Assembly (NCBI GenBank): GCA_026399835.1
Contig: JAPLQE010000027.1
Location: 1-58,671 of the forward strand
Length of the DNA stretch: 58,671 bases
DNA from: Burkholderiales bacterium
GTDB lineage: Bacteria > Pseudomonadota > Gammaproteobacteria > Burkholderiales > Burkholderiaceae_E
Reading direction: 5' to 3'
The position numbers and the translations under genes were made by a program. The notes beneath the pieces were generated by a model that worked only from the letters and a program-made list of their open reading frames with translations, did no database searches and was not told where the DNA came from. Positions 18,015 through 26,599 of the stretch are shown in pieces. Numbering within the stretch: the stretch's first letter is position 1; each line of letters opens with the position of its first letter.

Positions 18015-19201
18015 TCGTCACGAGCCCGAGCGGGGCCTCGACCGGGTCCCCGATGCTGCAGTCCGCCGCCCGACCGCTGAAGGTCGTCGGCATCTTCCCG
18101 GCCTTCGACCCGGAGATCAACGAGCTCGCCATGGTCTGGCGCGACCTCGCCGCGCGCGGCCTGGTGACCTGCCGGATGATCGGCGCCGCGACCGACGTGC
18201 TCAAGGGCAGCAACGCCGCGTCGCTGTCGGCCGAGTTCCCGAACCTGTCGATCCGGCGCTTCGTCGGCGACTCCGGGGACGACACGGCGAGTGCCGACCT
18301 GATCGAATGGGCCGCGGCACTCCAGCCCGACGTGATCGTGTGCGAGATCGAATCCACGGTCGTCGTCGGACGACGCGTGCAGCGCCTCTCGCCCGCCCCG
18401 ATCCTGCTGCACGTGGAGCACTGGTTCGAGTCGCGCGCGCTGCCGCGCCGCTACCACCTGGGCATCCCGATGCTGCGCGACCCGGTCCAGGCGCTGTGGC
18501 GCGGCTGGTTCGGCCGCCAGGCCGATGCGGTGATGGTCGCCAACCCGCTCGAGCGCCCGGCGATCGAGGCCGGCGGCGAGCGCTACGGGTACGCGCCCTG
18601 GCCGCATCCGCCGGCCGCCGGCGCAGAGCCCGCGCCGCGCGCCGGCCGCGATCTGGACCGCGTGATCTACATCGGCTCGATGTCGCGCTGGAAGGCGGTC
18701 GAGACCCTGGTGGCGAACGTCGAGCGACTGCTCGAGACGGTGCCCGAGGCCACCGCGACCATCGTCGGGCCGGCCACCGACGCCACCGCGCGCGAGGCGC
18801 TCGCGCGGCTCGACCGGTGGGGCCCCGAGCGGCTCGTCCGGCTGCCCCGGCTGCCGCGCGAGGCGGCGCTCGAGGCGATCCGCGGCGCGCTCTGCGTGAT
18901 CGCGCCCAGCGGCTCGATGGGCTGGGGCCAGATCGGCGACGCCTGGAACGCCGGCACGCCGGTGATCGGCGTCGCGCGCTTCTACGACCTCGACCCCGAC
19001 CGCAATGCGCTGGTGGCCGGCGACCCGGATGCCTTCGTCGCCCGCTACCGCCAGCTTCGCGCCGACGCGGCCCTCTGGGACGGTCTGTCGGCCGAGGGCC
19101 TGCGCACCGTGCGCGACGGCCACTCGATCCGGGTGGTCAGCGATGCGGTGATGTCCGGCCTGCACCGGACGCTGCGGCTGCAGCGCTCCCGCCGGGCCTG
19201 A
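18011..19201 (+). CDS. Glycosyltransferase, group 1-like (GT-B)
   Basis: A 396-residue protein with a GT-B layout: VVGIFPAFDPEINELAMVWR at the start, a linker with YGYAPWPHPP, and a C-terminal half with IYIGSMSRWKAVETLV, IVGPATDATA, and APSGSMGWGQIGDAWNAGTP where GT4 enzymes have the acidic sugar-binding motif. That motif lacks the usual E-x7-E, so it is a divergent member. It overlaps the deacetylase by four bases and ends the operon that starts with the Wzy-like gene. A hairpin and GC-rich repeats follow. Confidence 0.72.
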   Translation: MIVTSPSGASTGSPMLQSAARPLKVVGIFPAFDPEINELAMVWRDLAARGLVTCRMIGAATDVLKGSNAASLSAEFPNLSIRRFVGDSGDDTASADLIEWAAALQPDVIVCEIESTVVVGRRVQRLSPAPILLHVEHWFESRALPRRYHLGIPMLRDPVQALWRGWFGRQADAVMVANPLERPAIEAGGERYGYAPWPHPPAAGAEPAPRAGRDLDRVIYIGSMSRWKAVETLVANVERLLETVPEATATIVGPATDATAREALARLDRWGPERLVRLPRLPREAALEAIRGALCVIAPSGSMGWGQIGDAWNAGTPVIGVARFYDLDPDRNALVAGDPDAFVARYRQLRADAALWDGLSAEGLRTVRDGHSIRVVSDAVMSGLHRTLRLQRSRRA

Positions 19202-19516
19202 TCCCGGGGGCCACGGCCCCGACACGGCGCTCTCCGCACCGCACGGCCGTACGCCGTGCGGCCGCTCTCCGCGGGCCGCTCTACCCTCTTCGCTGGCCGC
19301 TCTCCGCGGGCCGCTCTCCGCTGGCCGCGGGCCTCGCCGCACGCGTCGACCGCTTTGCCCGGAGGCGGACTCCATTCCATGCGTGGCGCCCATCCGCATG
19401 GCTGAGCGGACGCATATTTCATGGGCACAAACGGTAGAAAAGCGTGAAAAGATCACTCCGCCGCGGATGAGGTGGCGCGCAAGATCGTGAATCAACGTGA
19501 CACATTCGAGAACCCC
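19202..19516. repeat. Intergenic region with hairpins and a GGCCGCTCTCCGC repeat
   Basis: No gene fits here. The hairpin CCGCACGG/CCGTGCGG (19239-19261) could terminate the upstream operon. It runs into a degenerate tandem repeat, GGCCGCTCTCCGC followed by G or T, three close copies plus one stretched copy at about 19260-19334. Further on, CCATGCG-N11-CGCATGG (19377-19401) is an operator-like inverted repeat, and the last 90 bases are clearly less GC-rich (several A/T runs near 19426-19460), as expected of a promoter for the gene at 19517. Confidence 0.55.
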
Positions 19517-20497
19517 ATGACCACCGACCTGATCGCCCGGCACGCAAAGCGCGTCGTCAGACGCGGCCTGCGCCAGGTGGCCAACGCGCTGGATCGGCCG
19601 ACGCTGGTCCTGATCTACCACCGCGTCACGACGCTGCAGACCGACCCCCAGCAGCTCGCGGTCGGCCCGGAGCACTTCCGGGCGCAGCTGCGCTGGCTCA
19701 AGCGCCACTACCGGATCGATCGCTTCGAGGCACCGGCCGCGGACGACGGCCGCCGATCGGTGGTGATCACCTTCGACGACGGCTATGCGGACAACTGCCT
19801 CGAGGCGCTGCCCATCCTCGAGGAGGAAGGCGTGCCGGCGACCTTCTTCGTGAGCACCGGCACGATCGGCACCGACCGCGAGTTCTGGTGGGACGAGCTC
19901 GAGCGCCTGCTGCGTGTCGGCGACGGGCACCCGCCCCGCGTCGACCTGCCGCTGGGCGAGGCGCGCTTCGCGGCGCCCACCGCCACCGCCGACGAGCGCA
20001 TCGCCGCCTACGACGCGCTGCATCCGCGCGTGAAGGCACTCGGGCCGGCGGCGCGCGAGGCCTTCCTCGCGGCGCTCGCTCGGTGGTCGGGCCGCGGTAC
20101 CGCGGGTCGGCCGACGCACCGGCCGATGACCGTCGACGAGCTGCGCCGGCTCGCCTCGAGCCCGTGGGCCACCATCGGCGCACACACCGACACGCACACC
20201 TGCCTGTCGCGGCTCTCTCCGCGCGAGCAGCTCGAGGACATCGCAGTCTCGCGCCGCAAGCTCGAGGCCTGGATCGGCCGGCCGGTCACCGTGTTCTCGT
20301 ACCCGTTCGGCGGCAGCCACGACATCGACGAGGCCTCGGTCCAGGCCTGCTTGGACATCGGCTTCGCGCGCGTGGCCGCGAACTGGCCGGGCACGCTGCA
20401 CCGCTGGACCGACTCGCTGCAGATCCCGCGCTGCCTGGTGCGCGACTGGCCCGCGGCCGAGTTCGCCGAGCGGCTCGACGGGTTCTGGCTCGAATGA
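19517..20497 (+). CDS. Polysaccharide deacetylase (NodB domain), second copy
   Basis: A 326-residue NodB-fold protein, only distantly like the copy at 17148. Motifs: LVLIYHRVTTL, TFDDGYADN with Asp87-Asp88, metal ligands His223 and His227 (GAHTDTHTCLSRLS), and YPFGGSHDID. About 80 extra residues (about 120-205) are inserted between the first two motifs, as in larger deacetylases that act on exopolysaccharides. The ATG at 19517 is used; an in-frame start at 19472 has no better signal. It overlaps the next glycosyltransferase (ATGA), so polymer assembly and deacetylation are co-expressed. Confidence 0.87.
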   Translation: MTTDLIARHAKRVVRRGLRQVANALDRPTLVLIYHRVTTLQTDPQQLAVGPEHFRAQLRWLKRHYRIDRFEAPAADDGRRSVVITFDDGYADNCLEALPILEEEGVPATFFVSTGTIGTDREFWWDELERLLRVGDGHPPRVDLPLGEARFAAPTATADERIAAYDALHPRVKALGPAAREAFLAALARWSGRGTAGRPTHRPMTVDELRRLASSPWATIGAHTDTHTCLSRLSPREQLEDIAVSRRKLEAWIGRPVTVFSYPFGGSHDIDEASVQACLDIGFARVAANWPGTLHRWTDSLQIPRCLVRDWPAAEFAERLDGFWLE

Positions 20498-21825
20498 AGG
20501 TCCTCCACGTCTCGGCGGCGGACACGGCGGGCGGAGCCGCGCGCGCCACACTGCGGCTGCATCGCGCGCTGCTCGCGGCGGGTCACGAGAGCACGGTGCT
20601 CGTGCGCAACAAGCGCTCGGACGCGCCGGGCGTCGTGGCGCCGCTGGGGCGCGTCGGGCGCAGGCTCGCGCACTGGCGGGCGCTCGCCGGCGAGCGGATC
20701 TCGGGACTGCTGCAGGACCCGGCGAGCCCGAGCCACCGCTCGCTGAACGTGCTGCCCTCTCAGGGCCTGCTCTCGGCCATCGAACGCAGCGACGCCGACG
20801 TGGTGAACCTGCACTGGATCGCCGGCGAGACGATCTCGGTCGAGGACATCGGCCGACTGCGCAAGCCGGTGGTCTGGACGCTGCACGACATGTGGGCGTT
20901 CTGCGGCGCCGAGCACGTCGCGCCCGACGCGCCCGACGCGCGCTGGCGCAGCGGCTACCGCGCCGGCGACCGCCCGGCCGGATCGGGCGGCCTGGACATC
21001 GACCGCTGGACCTGGCGGCGCAAGCGCCAGGCCTGGCGCACGCCGATGCACATCGTCTGCCCGAGCGGCTGGCTGGCCGACTGCGCGGCGCAGAGCGCGC
21101 TGATGCGCGGCTGGCCGGTGAGCTCGGTGCCGAACGTGCTGGAGACCGACCGCTTCGCGCCGCGCGAGCGCCGCGCGGCCCGTGCCGAGCTCGGTCTGCC
21201 GCAGGGCGCCATCCTGGTGCTGTTCGGCGCCTGGGGCGGCACGGGCGACCCCAACAAGGGCTTCGACCTGCTGCAGGCCGCCCTGAGGGCGCTCGCCGAG
21301 CGCCACCGCGGCAGCCGACCGATCGCCTGCGTGGTGATCGGCGGCAGCAGCGCCGACGACGGCTCGCAGGACTGGCCGTTCCCGGTCCACCGCTTCGGCC
21401 ATGTCGGCTGCGACGAGCGCATGGCCGCGCTGTACGCGGCCGCCGACGTCACCGTCGTGCCCTCGCGCATCGAGAACCTGCCGCAGATGGCCACCGAGGC
21501 GCTGTCCAGCGGCTGCCCCGTCGCGGGCTTTCGCACCGGCGGCATGCCCGAGGCCGTCGAGGACCGTGTCTGCGGGACGCTCGCGGCCCCCTACGACGCG
21601 ACGGCCCTGGCCGACGGGATCGCCTGGATCGTCGCCGACCCGGCCCGCCATGCCGCGCTCGGCGAAGCGGCCCGCCTCCGGGCGCTCGCGCGTTGGGGGG
21701 CCACACACGTGCTGCCGCGCTACCTGGCCTGCTACCAATCGGCGATCGAGGACCGCCAGGGACGCCATCCGATGGCGACACAGCACATCGGGTCGATCGA
21801 ACCCTCGCGCGCCCTGAACGGCTGA
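20494..21825 (+). CDS. Glycosyltransferase, GT4 family
   Basis: A 443-residue GT-B enzyme. It opens with MKVLHVSAADTAGGAARATL, has VVNLHWIAGE and VVWTLHDMWAFCG in the acceptor half, then VLFGAWGGTGDPNKGFDLLQ and PSRIENLPQMATEALSSGCP in the donor half, where Glu-rich positions match the family E-x7-E pattern. The HDMWAF(T/C)G segment is typical of colanic-acid-type transferases such as WcaC relatives. It starts inside the stop codon of the deacetylase gene. Confidence 0.88.
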   Translation: MKVLHVSAADTAGGAARATLRLHRALLAAGHESTVLVRNKRSDAPGVVAPLGRVGRRLAHWRALAGERISGLLQDPASPSHRSLNVLPSQGLLSAIERSDADVVNLHWIAGETISVEDIGRLRKPVVWTLHDMWAFCGAEHVAPDAPDARWRSGYRAGDRPAGSGGLDIDRWTWRRKRQAWRTPMHIVCPSGWLADCAAQSALMRGWPVSSVPNVLETDRFAPRERRAARAELGLPQGAILVLFGAWGGTGDPNKGFDLLQAALRALAERHRGSRPIACVVIGGSSADDGSQDWPFPVHRFGHVGCDERMAALYAAADVTVVPSRIENLPQMATEALSSGCPVAGFRTGGMPEAVEDRVCGTLAAPYDATALADGIAWIVADPARHAALGEAARLRALARWGATHVLPRYLACYQSAIEDRQGRHPMATQHIGSIEPSRALNG

Positions 21826-21976
21826 GCCCGGCGGCGCGCGCTGCGCCGCCGTCGGCGCCCGCCCGCCCGCCGGCAATGGCGGGAACGTGAGCGATTGCGC
21901 GGGCGGTGTGCCGCAGGCGCGCTACGCTACGGGCACCGGCCCGGCGCCGCGCTCCTCCTCCCGGATCGACAGCACG

Positions 21977-22810
21977 ATGAAGCTCGCCTACGCCGTCCAG
22001 GCGCACAAGAATCCGAAGCAGGTCGCTCGACTGTTCGAGGCGCTCGCCGCCCCGGGCGACGCGATCGCCCTCGCCTACGACGTCAAGGCCGGCACGGGCT
22101 TCGTGCCCGCCATCCGCGAGGCGATGGGGCCGCGCTGGACCGACGCGATCCGCGTGCTGCCGCCGACCAACAACGCATGGGGCGGGTATTCGCTGCCGGC
22201 CGCGCTGATCGACTGCTACGCCGAGCTGGTGCGCCACGGCGGCGACTGGGACTACGTGGTGAACCTGAGCGGGCAGTGCCTGCCCACGCGCCCGATCCCC
22301 GAGCTCAAGACCATGCTCGCCGCCAGCGGCGGCGCCAACTTCCTCGAGTGCTTCGAGGTCGAGTCCGACTGGCCCGAGGTGCTCTCGCGCGTGCGCACCT
22401 ACCACGTCGAGTTCCGCGGCCGCACGCGCAACACCCGCATCCCGCGGCTCGCGCGGCGCGACTTCCCGCTCTACGGCGGCTCGGCGTTCATGATGCTCAG
22501 CCGCCCCTTCGTCGAGCACCTGCTGCACGACGCCCGGGCACAGCGCATCGTCCGCTGGTTCCGCAACACGCTGATCCCCGACGAGCTGCTGTTCCAGACG
22601 ACGCTGATGAACTCGCCGTTCCGCGACACGCTGGTGCCGAAGACCAACCGGCTGGTGATGTGGGACGACACCGGCGACGGGCACCCGCGGATCCTCACGA
22701 TGAAGGACCTGCCGCGGCTGCAGGATCCGTCGGTCTACTTCGCGCGCAAGTTCGACACCAACGTCGATGCCGAGGTGGTGGACCGCATCCTCGGGCACGC
22801 GCACGCCTGA
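21977..22810 (+). CDS. Core-2/I-branching-type glycosyltransferase (GT14 / Branch domain)
   Basis: A 277-residue protein with the Branch-family pattern: LAYAVQAHKNPKQVARLFEAL, DYVVNLSGQCLPTRPI, GGSAFMMLSRPFVEHLL and LIPDELLFQTTLMNS. Eukaryotic relatives add beta-1,6-GlcNAc; bacterial members occur in polysaccharide loci and probably make a branch. The ATG at 21977 begins the domain directly. The stop is one base from the stop of the convergent glycosyltransferase on the other strand, leaving no room for a terminator. Confidence 0.8.
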   Translation: MKLAYAVQAHKNPKQVARLFEALAAPGDAIALAYDVKAGTGFVPAIREAMGPRWTDAIRVLPPTNNAWGGYSLPAALIDCYAELVRHGGDWDYVVNLSGQCLPTRPIPELKTMLAASGGANFLECFEVESDWPEVLSRVRTYHVEFRGRTRNTRIPRLARRDFPLYGGSAFMMLSRPFVEHLLHDARAQRIVRWFRNTLIPDELLFQTTLMNSPFRDTLVPKTNRLVMWDDTGDGHPRILTMKDLPRLQDPSVYFARKFDTNVDAEVVDRILGHAHA

Positions 22811-22811
22811 C

Positions 22812-23999
22812 TCAGGCGTCGAGCATCTCCCGCAGCCGCGCGTGCACGCGGTCGGCCAGCACGTCGTAGCTGCGCTCGGCCACCAGGTGGTCGAATGACT
22901 CGCGCGCCCGGGCCCGGCAGCCCTCGAGATCGTCGACCACCTCGAGGATCGCCCGCCCGAAGGCCTCGACCTCCATCGGCGCGCAGCGCCCCGCCCGCGT
23001 CGCGGCCATCAGCGCCTGCTGGTCAGGGATGTCGTTGACCACCGCCGGCAGCCCGAGCGCGAGGTACTCCACCGCCTTGGTGGGCGAGGAGACGTCGAAC
23101 ACCACGCCGCGCGGCACCGTCGACAGCCCGATGTCGACGTCTCGGATGCGGCGCCAGGCGTCCTGCATCGGCAGCGCGCCGGTGATCTCCACGCGGCCCC
23201 GCAGGCTGAGCGTCTCGATGCGGCGGCGGAACCACTCGGTGTCGGTCGGCGTGCTGCCTTCGCCGACCATCAGCAGGCGGAAGTCGATGTCCCGGCGCTG
23301 CGCCCGGACCCAGGCGAGCACCTCGAGCATGAAGTCGATGCGGCGGATCACGTCGATCGCGCCCAGGTAGCCGAGCACCACCCGGCCGGGCACGGGCACG
23401 CGCGCGAGCGGCTCGAGCGCGGCGACCATGTCGGGGTCGAAGCCCATCGGCACCGGCGTCATCAGCGCGCAGCGCGGCGCGCGCGAGGCGACCAGCCGCG
23501 CCATCGCCGGGCTCTGCACGAAGAGGTGGGCAGCGCGCGGCGCGACCCAGCGGTACAGCAGCCAGCCGGTGAGCCGCGCGCGCAGCCCGAGTCCGAGGCG
23601 GAACAGCCGGCCGCGCGTGGCCATGCCCGCACGCACCGCGTCCTCCTCGGGGAACGGGAAGGACATCCAGTAGACCACCTTGCGCCGCGGCACCATCAGC
23701 AGCGCGATCGCAGCGGTGAGGATCTTGTCGCGCACGACCACCACGTCGTAGCCCGACTCCTCGCGCAGCATCCGCAGGTCGAGCGACAGCAGCCGCAGCG
23801 CGCGCGCGACGGGTCCGGGCGGGTCGGGCTCGGAGATCTCGCGGCCGCCCTCCCACTCGGCAGGTGCCGCACCGGGCGCGCGACGCACGCCGACGATGTC
23901 GGTGACGACGCCCCGCTCGCGCAGCTTGCGGCCGAACAGCACCCGCACGTCGGGGCGCGTGGCCGGAAGGAAGTCGCGGACGAGGAAGAGCAGCCTCAT
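22812..23999 (-). CDS. Glycosyltransferase, GT4 family
   Basis: A 395-residue GT-B enzyme: MRLLFLVRDFLPATRPDVRV at the N terminus, YDVVVVRDKILTAAIALLMV, then GRVVLGYLGAIDVIRRIDFM, LMVGEGSTPTDTEW and SPTKAVEYLALGLP (the family Glu in the C-terminal motif). It is the last gene of the leftward epsE-epsF-epsG unit, 40 bases after epsG, and converges with the Branch-type gene. Its Arg/Ala-rich middle may bind the membrane surface. Confidence 0.83.
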   Translation of the reverse strand: MRLLFLVRDFLPATRPDVRVLFGRKLRERGVVTDIVGVRRAPGAAPAEWEGGREISEPDPPGPVARALRLLSLDLRMLREESGYDVVVVRDKILTAAIALLMVPRRKVVYWMSFPFPEEDAVRAGMATRGRLFRLGLGLRARLTGWLLYRWVAPRAAHLFVQSPAMARLVASRAPRCALMTPVPMGFDPDMVAALEPLARVPVPGRVVLGYLGAIDVIRRIDFMLEVLAWVRAQRRDIDFRLLMVGEGSTPTDTEWFRRRIETLSLRGRVEITGALPMQDAWRRIRDVDIGLSTVPRGVVFDVSSPTKAVEYLALGLPAVVNDIPDQQALMAATRAGRCAPMEVEAFGRAILEVVDDLEGCRARARESFDHLVAERSYDVLADRVHARLREMLDA

Positions 24000-24039
24000 C
24001 GCGCCGTACGCGCGGTGCGACCGCGCCCAGGCGCCGGCA

Positions 24040-25143
24040 TCAGTGGTCGAGGAGCACGGTGCCGACGACGGTGACCGTGGCCGACTTCAGCGACTTCACC
24101 AGCTGCGCGACAGTCTCGAGCGGCGTGTGGTCCTGACGGACCACCACCACCGCGCCGCCGCACTGCGCCGCCGTGACCTTGGCGTCGGGCCCCTCGGAGG
24201 CGGCCGGCGTGTCGACGATCACCACGTCGAACTGCCGCTCGCAGTGTTCGAGCAGCGCCTGCAGCGCAGGACGCGCGAGCAGGTCGCCCGCGTTGGGCGC
24301 CGCCCCGCCACTGGCGATCAGCGCGAGGTTGCGGATGCCCGGTGCGGCGTGGATCGAAGGCAGCGCGACACGGCCGGACAGGAAGGCCGCCAGCCCGCCC
24401 GCGTTGGTCGCACCGAACAGCTCGTGGAGCCGGCCGCCGCGCATGTCCGCGTCGATCAGCAGCGTGCGCGAACCGCCCTGCGCGAAGGTGACCGCGAGGT
24501 TGGAGGCGACGAACGAGCGCCCGTCGCCCGACTGCGTGCTGAGGATCGCGATCGCGCGCCGGCCGCTGCTGCCGTTGAGCCAGCGCAGCTGGATCTCGTT
24601 GCGGACTTCGCGCAGGTCGTCGATGACCGGGTCGTGCACATCGAAGGCGACCACCACCTCGCGCGACAGCGCCACCGCTGTGTTGCCCACCGCCACCGGA
24701 TAGTCGAACTGGTAGCCGAGCGCCTGCTCGAGCTGGGCACGCGACAGCAGGCCGAGGGCAATGGCGGCCTCGCCGAAGGGCAGCCGCTTCTGGGCGGCGT
24801 GATCCAGCACCCGATCGACCTGGTCCTGCGTCAGCAGCCCGGCCGCCAGCAGCACCTCGCCGATCGGGCGGCTGCGGCCGGTCGGATCGACGGGCACCGC
24901 CGGCATCGAGGCCAGGCTCGTCGCCTGCGAGAACGGCGCCGGGGCCGAGGCCGAGGCCGAGGCCGGGGCCGGGCCCGGGCCCGGGCCCGGGACCGTGACC
25001 GTGACCGGGATCGGCGCCGGGCTCATCGCCGGGCCGGGCCCGCCGGGCTCGCCGCCCGCCTGCACGCCGGCGGCCGAGGCGCCCGGCGCAGTGCTGCCGG
25101 AGCCAGACTCCGGCCTCAGCTCGGGCGGGGGCACGGACGCCAC
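24040..25143 (-). CDS. epsG: EpsG-type chain-length tyrosine kinase homologue
   Basis: A 367-residue protein of the Eps/XrtB-locus tyrosine kinase type. Residues 1-90 are a Pro/Ala/Gly low-complexity region encoded by a hexanucleotide array. Residues about 90-150 hold two helical repeats like the N-terminal domain of type II secretion ATPases (RPIGEVLLAAGLLTQDQVDR; GEAAIALGLLSRAQLEQALG). The BY-kinase/ParA-like domain follows: P-loop SGDGRS with Arg where Lys is usual, Walker A' LLIDADMRGGR and Walker B VVIVDTPA. No Tyr cluster is seen at the C terminus. It should work with EpsF at the inner membrane to control polymer length. The stop of epsF is two bases upstream. Confidence 0.85.
   Translation of the reverse strand: MASVPPPELRPESGSGSTAPGASAAGVQAGGEPGGPGPAMSPAPIPVTVTVPGPGPGPAPASASASAPAPFSQATSLASMPAVPVDPTGRSRPIGEVLLAAGLLTQDQVDRVLDHAAQKRLPFGEAAIALGLLSRAQLEQALGYQFDYPVAVGNTAVALSREVVVAFDVHDPVIDDLREVRNEIQLRWLNGSSGRRAIAILSTQSGDGRSFVASNLAVTFAQGGSRTLLIDADMRGGRLHELFGATNAGGLAAFLSGRVALPSIHAAPGIRNLALIASGGAAPNAGDLLARPALQALLEHCERQFDVVIVDTPAASEGPDAKVTAAQCGGAVVVVRQDHTPLETVAQLVKSLKSATVTVVGTVLLDH
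24941..25012. repeat. Hexanucleotide tandem array inside epsG
   Basis: Twelve consecutive six-base units of the pattern GNGNCC/GGGCCC, in order: one GGGGCC, three GAGGCC, one GGGGCC, three GGGCCC, one GGGACC, two GTGACC, one GGGATC. Read in the epsG frame they give dipeptide runs (VTVTV, PGPGPGP, ASASASA). Unit gain or loss would keep the frame. Confidence 0.9.
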
Positions 25144-25145
25144 GG

Positions 25146-26567
25146 TCAGCCCGCCGTGCCGTAGGAGGTGTCGTCGGGCGTGTTGCGGCGGGGGCCGCCC
25201 TTGCGCCAGCCCGGGCGACGGTCCTTGATGTTGCGCTTCGGCACGCGGCGCACCGAGCCCAGCACCGGCACCTCGACCGCGACCAGGTCGTGCGTGCCGC
25301 GCACCTTGCGGTTCATCGCCTCGAGCGCGACCGCGACCGCGGTGCCGAGCAGCGCACCGAACACCACCGAGACCGCCAGCAGCAGCTCGGGCGCCGGGCC
25401 CGACGGGCGCACCGGCACTTCGGCGGGGCTGATCACGCTCACGTTGCTGTTGCCCACCCGGCTCTCGAGCGTGGTCTGGCTCAACCGTGCCTGCACCGCG
25501 TCGTAGGCCTTCTGCGCGTTATCGACGTCGCGCTCGTAGAGCGCGAGCTCGCTGCGCGTCTGGCGCAGCGCCAGTACCTTCGAGCGCTGGGCGGCGAGCG
25601 AGGCCTCGAGCTCGCCGAGGCGCCCGGCGTTCACCTGGTGCGAGCGCGTCAGCGAATCGGTGACCGACGCCGATTCCGATTCGATGCGCGCACGCACCGA
25701 CTCGAGTTCCTGCTTCAGGCGGACGATCTCGGGATGCTCCGAACCGAGCACGGCCGAGCGCTCGCGCAGCCGCGCATCGAGCCGGGCCTGGTCGGTCTTG
25801 AGCGTCTGGATCAGCGGGCTCTGCATCACTTCGGTGACCGAGCCGCCGCTGGCCGTGCCCTGGCGGGCAGATTCCCCACGGCGGCGGCTGTCGATCGACT
25901 GCGCCTGCAAGGCCGTGACCTGGCTCGACAGCTCGTTCAGGCGAGCCGTCTCGACGTCGAGACGTTCGTCGGCCGAGGTGATGCCCTTGGCGCGCTGGAA
26001 GGCGCCGAGCTTGCGCTGGGCTTCCTCGAGCTCGACCCGCAGCTCGCGGCTCTGCGAGTCGAAGAACTCGCGCGACTTGGCCGCCGGGTCCGTCTTCACG
26101 CGGATGTTCGTCTCGATGTAGGCCTGCGCGACGGCGTTGACCACCTTCGCGGCCCGCTCGGGGTCGGTGTCGGTGTAGACGACGTCGATGACGCTGGAGT
26201 CGCGCGCGGGCTTGACCGACAGGCCCTTCTGGATGCCTTCGGCGACCTTGAGCTTGGCGGCCTCGACCGCGGCCGCGTCGCGACCCTCGGGCACCAGCTT
26301 GAGCATCTCGACCACGCGCACCGCGACGCGCTGGCTGGTCACGATGTCGACCTGGGTGGCGATGTAGCCCTGCACGAAGCCGGGGTTGGCGGCCTGGCCG
26401 GTGGTGACGTCCGAGGCCCGGACGTCGACCAGCACCTGGGTCGTCGCCTTGTAGCGCTTCGCCATCGATGCGGTGCCGATCATCACCAGCGCGACGACCC
26501 CGACGAAGATCGCCGCGATCAGTACCCAACGGGCGCGCAGGATGGAGAGGAACTGGTTCATGTTCAT
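25146..26567 (-). CDS. epsF: EpsF-type polysaccharide chain-length determinant (Wzz family)
   Basis: A 473-residue inner-membrane PCP protein: an N-terminal membrane helix (about 14-33, RARWVLIAAIFVGVVALVMI), a large periplasmic coiled-coil region (about 35-395, with VVYTDTDPERAAKVVNAVAQ), and a C-terminal helix (about 398-420) followed by a basic cytosolic tail (KDRRPGWRKGGPRR). No kinase domain is fused; that function is the separate epsG downstream. The start at 26567 (MNMNQFLSILRARW) is the family start; nearby ATG at 26561 is within it. It is flanked by epsE (32 bases upstream) and epsG. Confidence 0.9.
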   Translation of the reverse strand: MNMNQFLSILRARWVLIAAIFVGVVALVMIGTASMAKRYKATTQVLVDVRASDVTTGQAANPGFVQGYIATQVDIVTSQRVAVRVVEMLKLVPEGRDAAAVEAAKLKVAEGIQKGLSVKPARDSSVIDVVYTDTDPERAAKVVNAVAQAYIETNIRVKTDPAAKSREFFDSQSRELRVELEEAQRKLGAFQRAKGITSADERLDVETARLNELSSQVTALQAQSIDSRRRGESARQGTASGGSVTEVMQSPLIQTLKTDQARLDARLRERSAVLGSEHPEIVRLKQELESVRARIESESASVTDSLTRSHQVNAGRLGELEASLAAQRSKVLALRQTRSELALYERDVDNAQKAYDAVQARLSQTTLESRVGNSNVSVISPAEVPVRPSGPAPELLLAVSVVFGALLGTAVAVALEAMNRKVRGTHDLVAVEVPVLGSVRRVPKRNIKDRRPGWRKGGPRRNTPDDTSYGTAG

Positions 26568-26599
26568 GATGGTCGCTCGGTGTCTCTCGTGGTCCGCGT

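Noticed and set aside
19446-19460. CRP-like site GTGA-AAAGA-TCAC
   Set aside because: The spacer is 5, not 6 bases, and flanking positions do not match.
24941-25012. CRISPR array
   Set aside because: The repeats are contiguous hexamers without spacers inside a coding region; no cas genes present.
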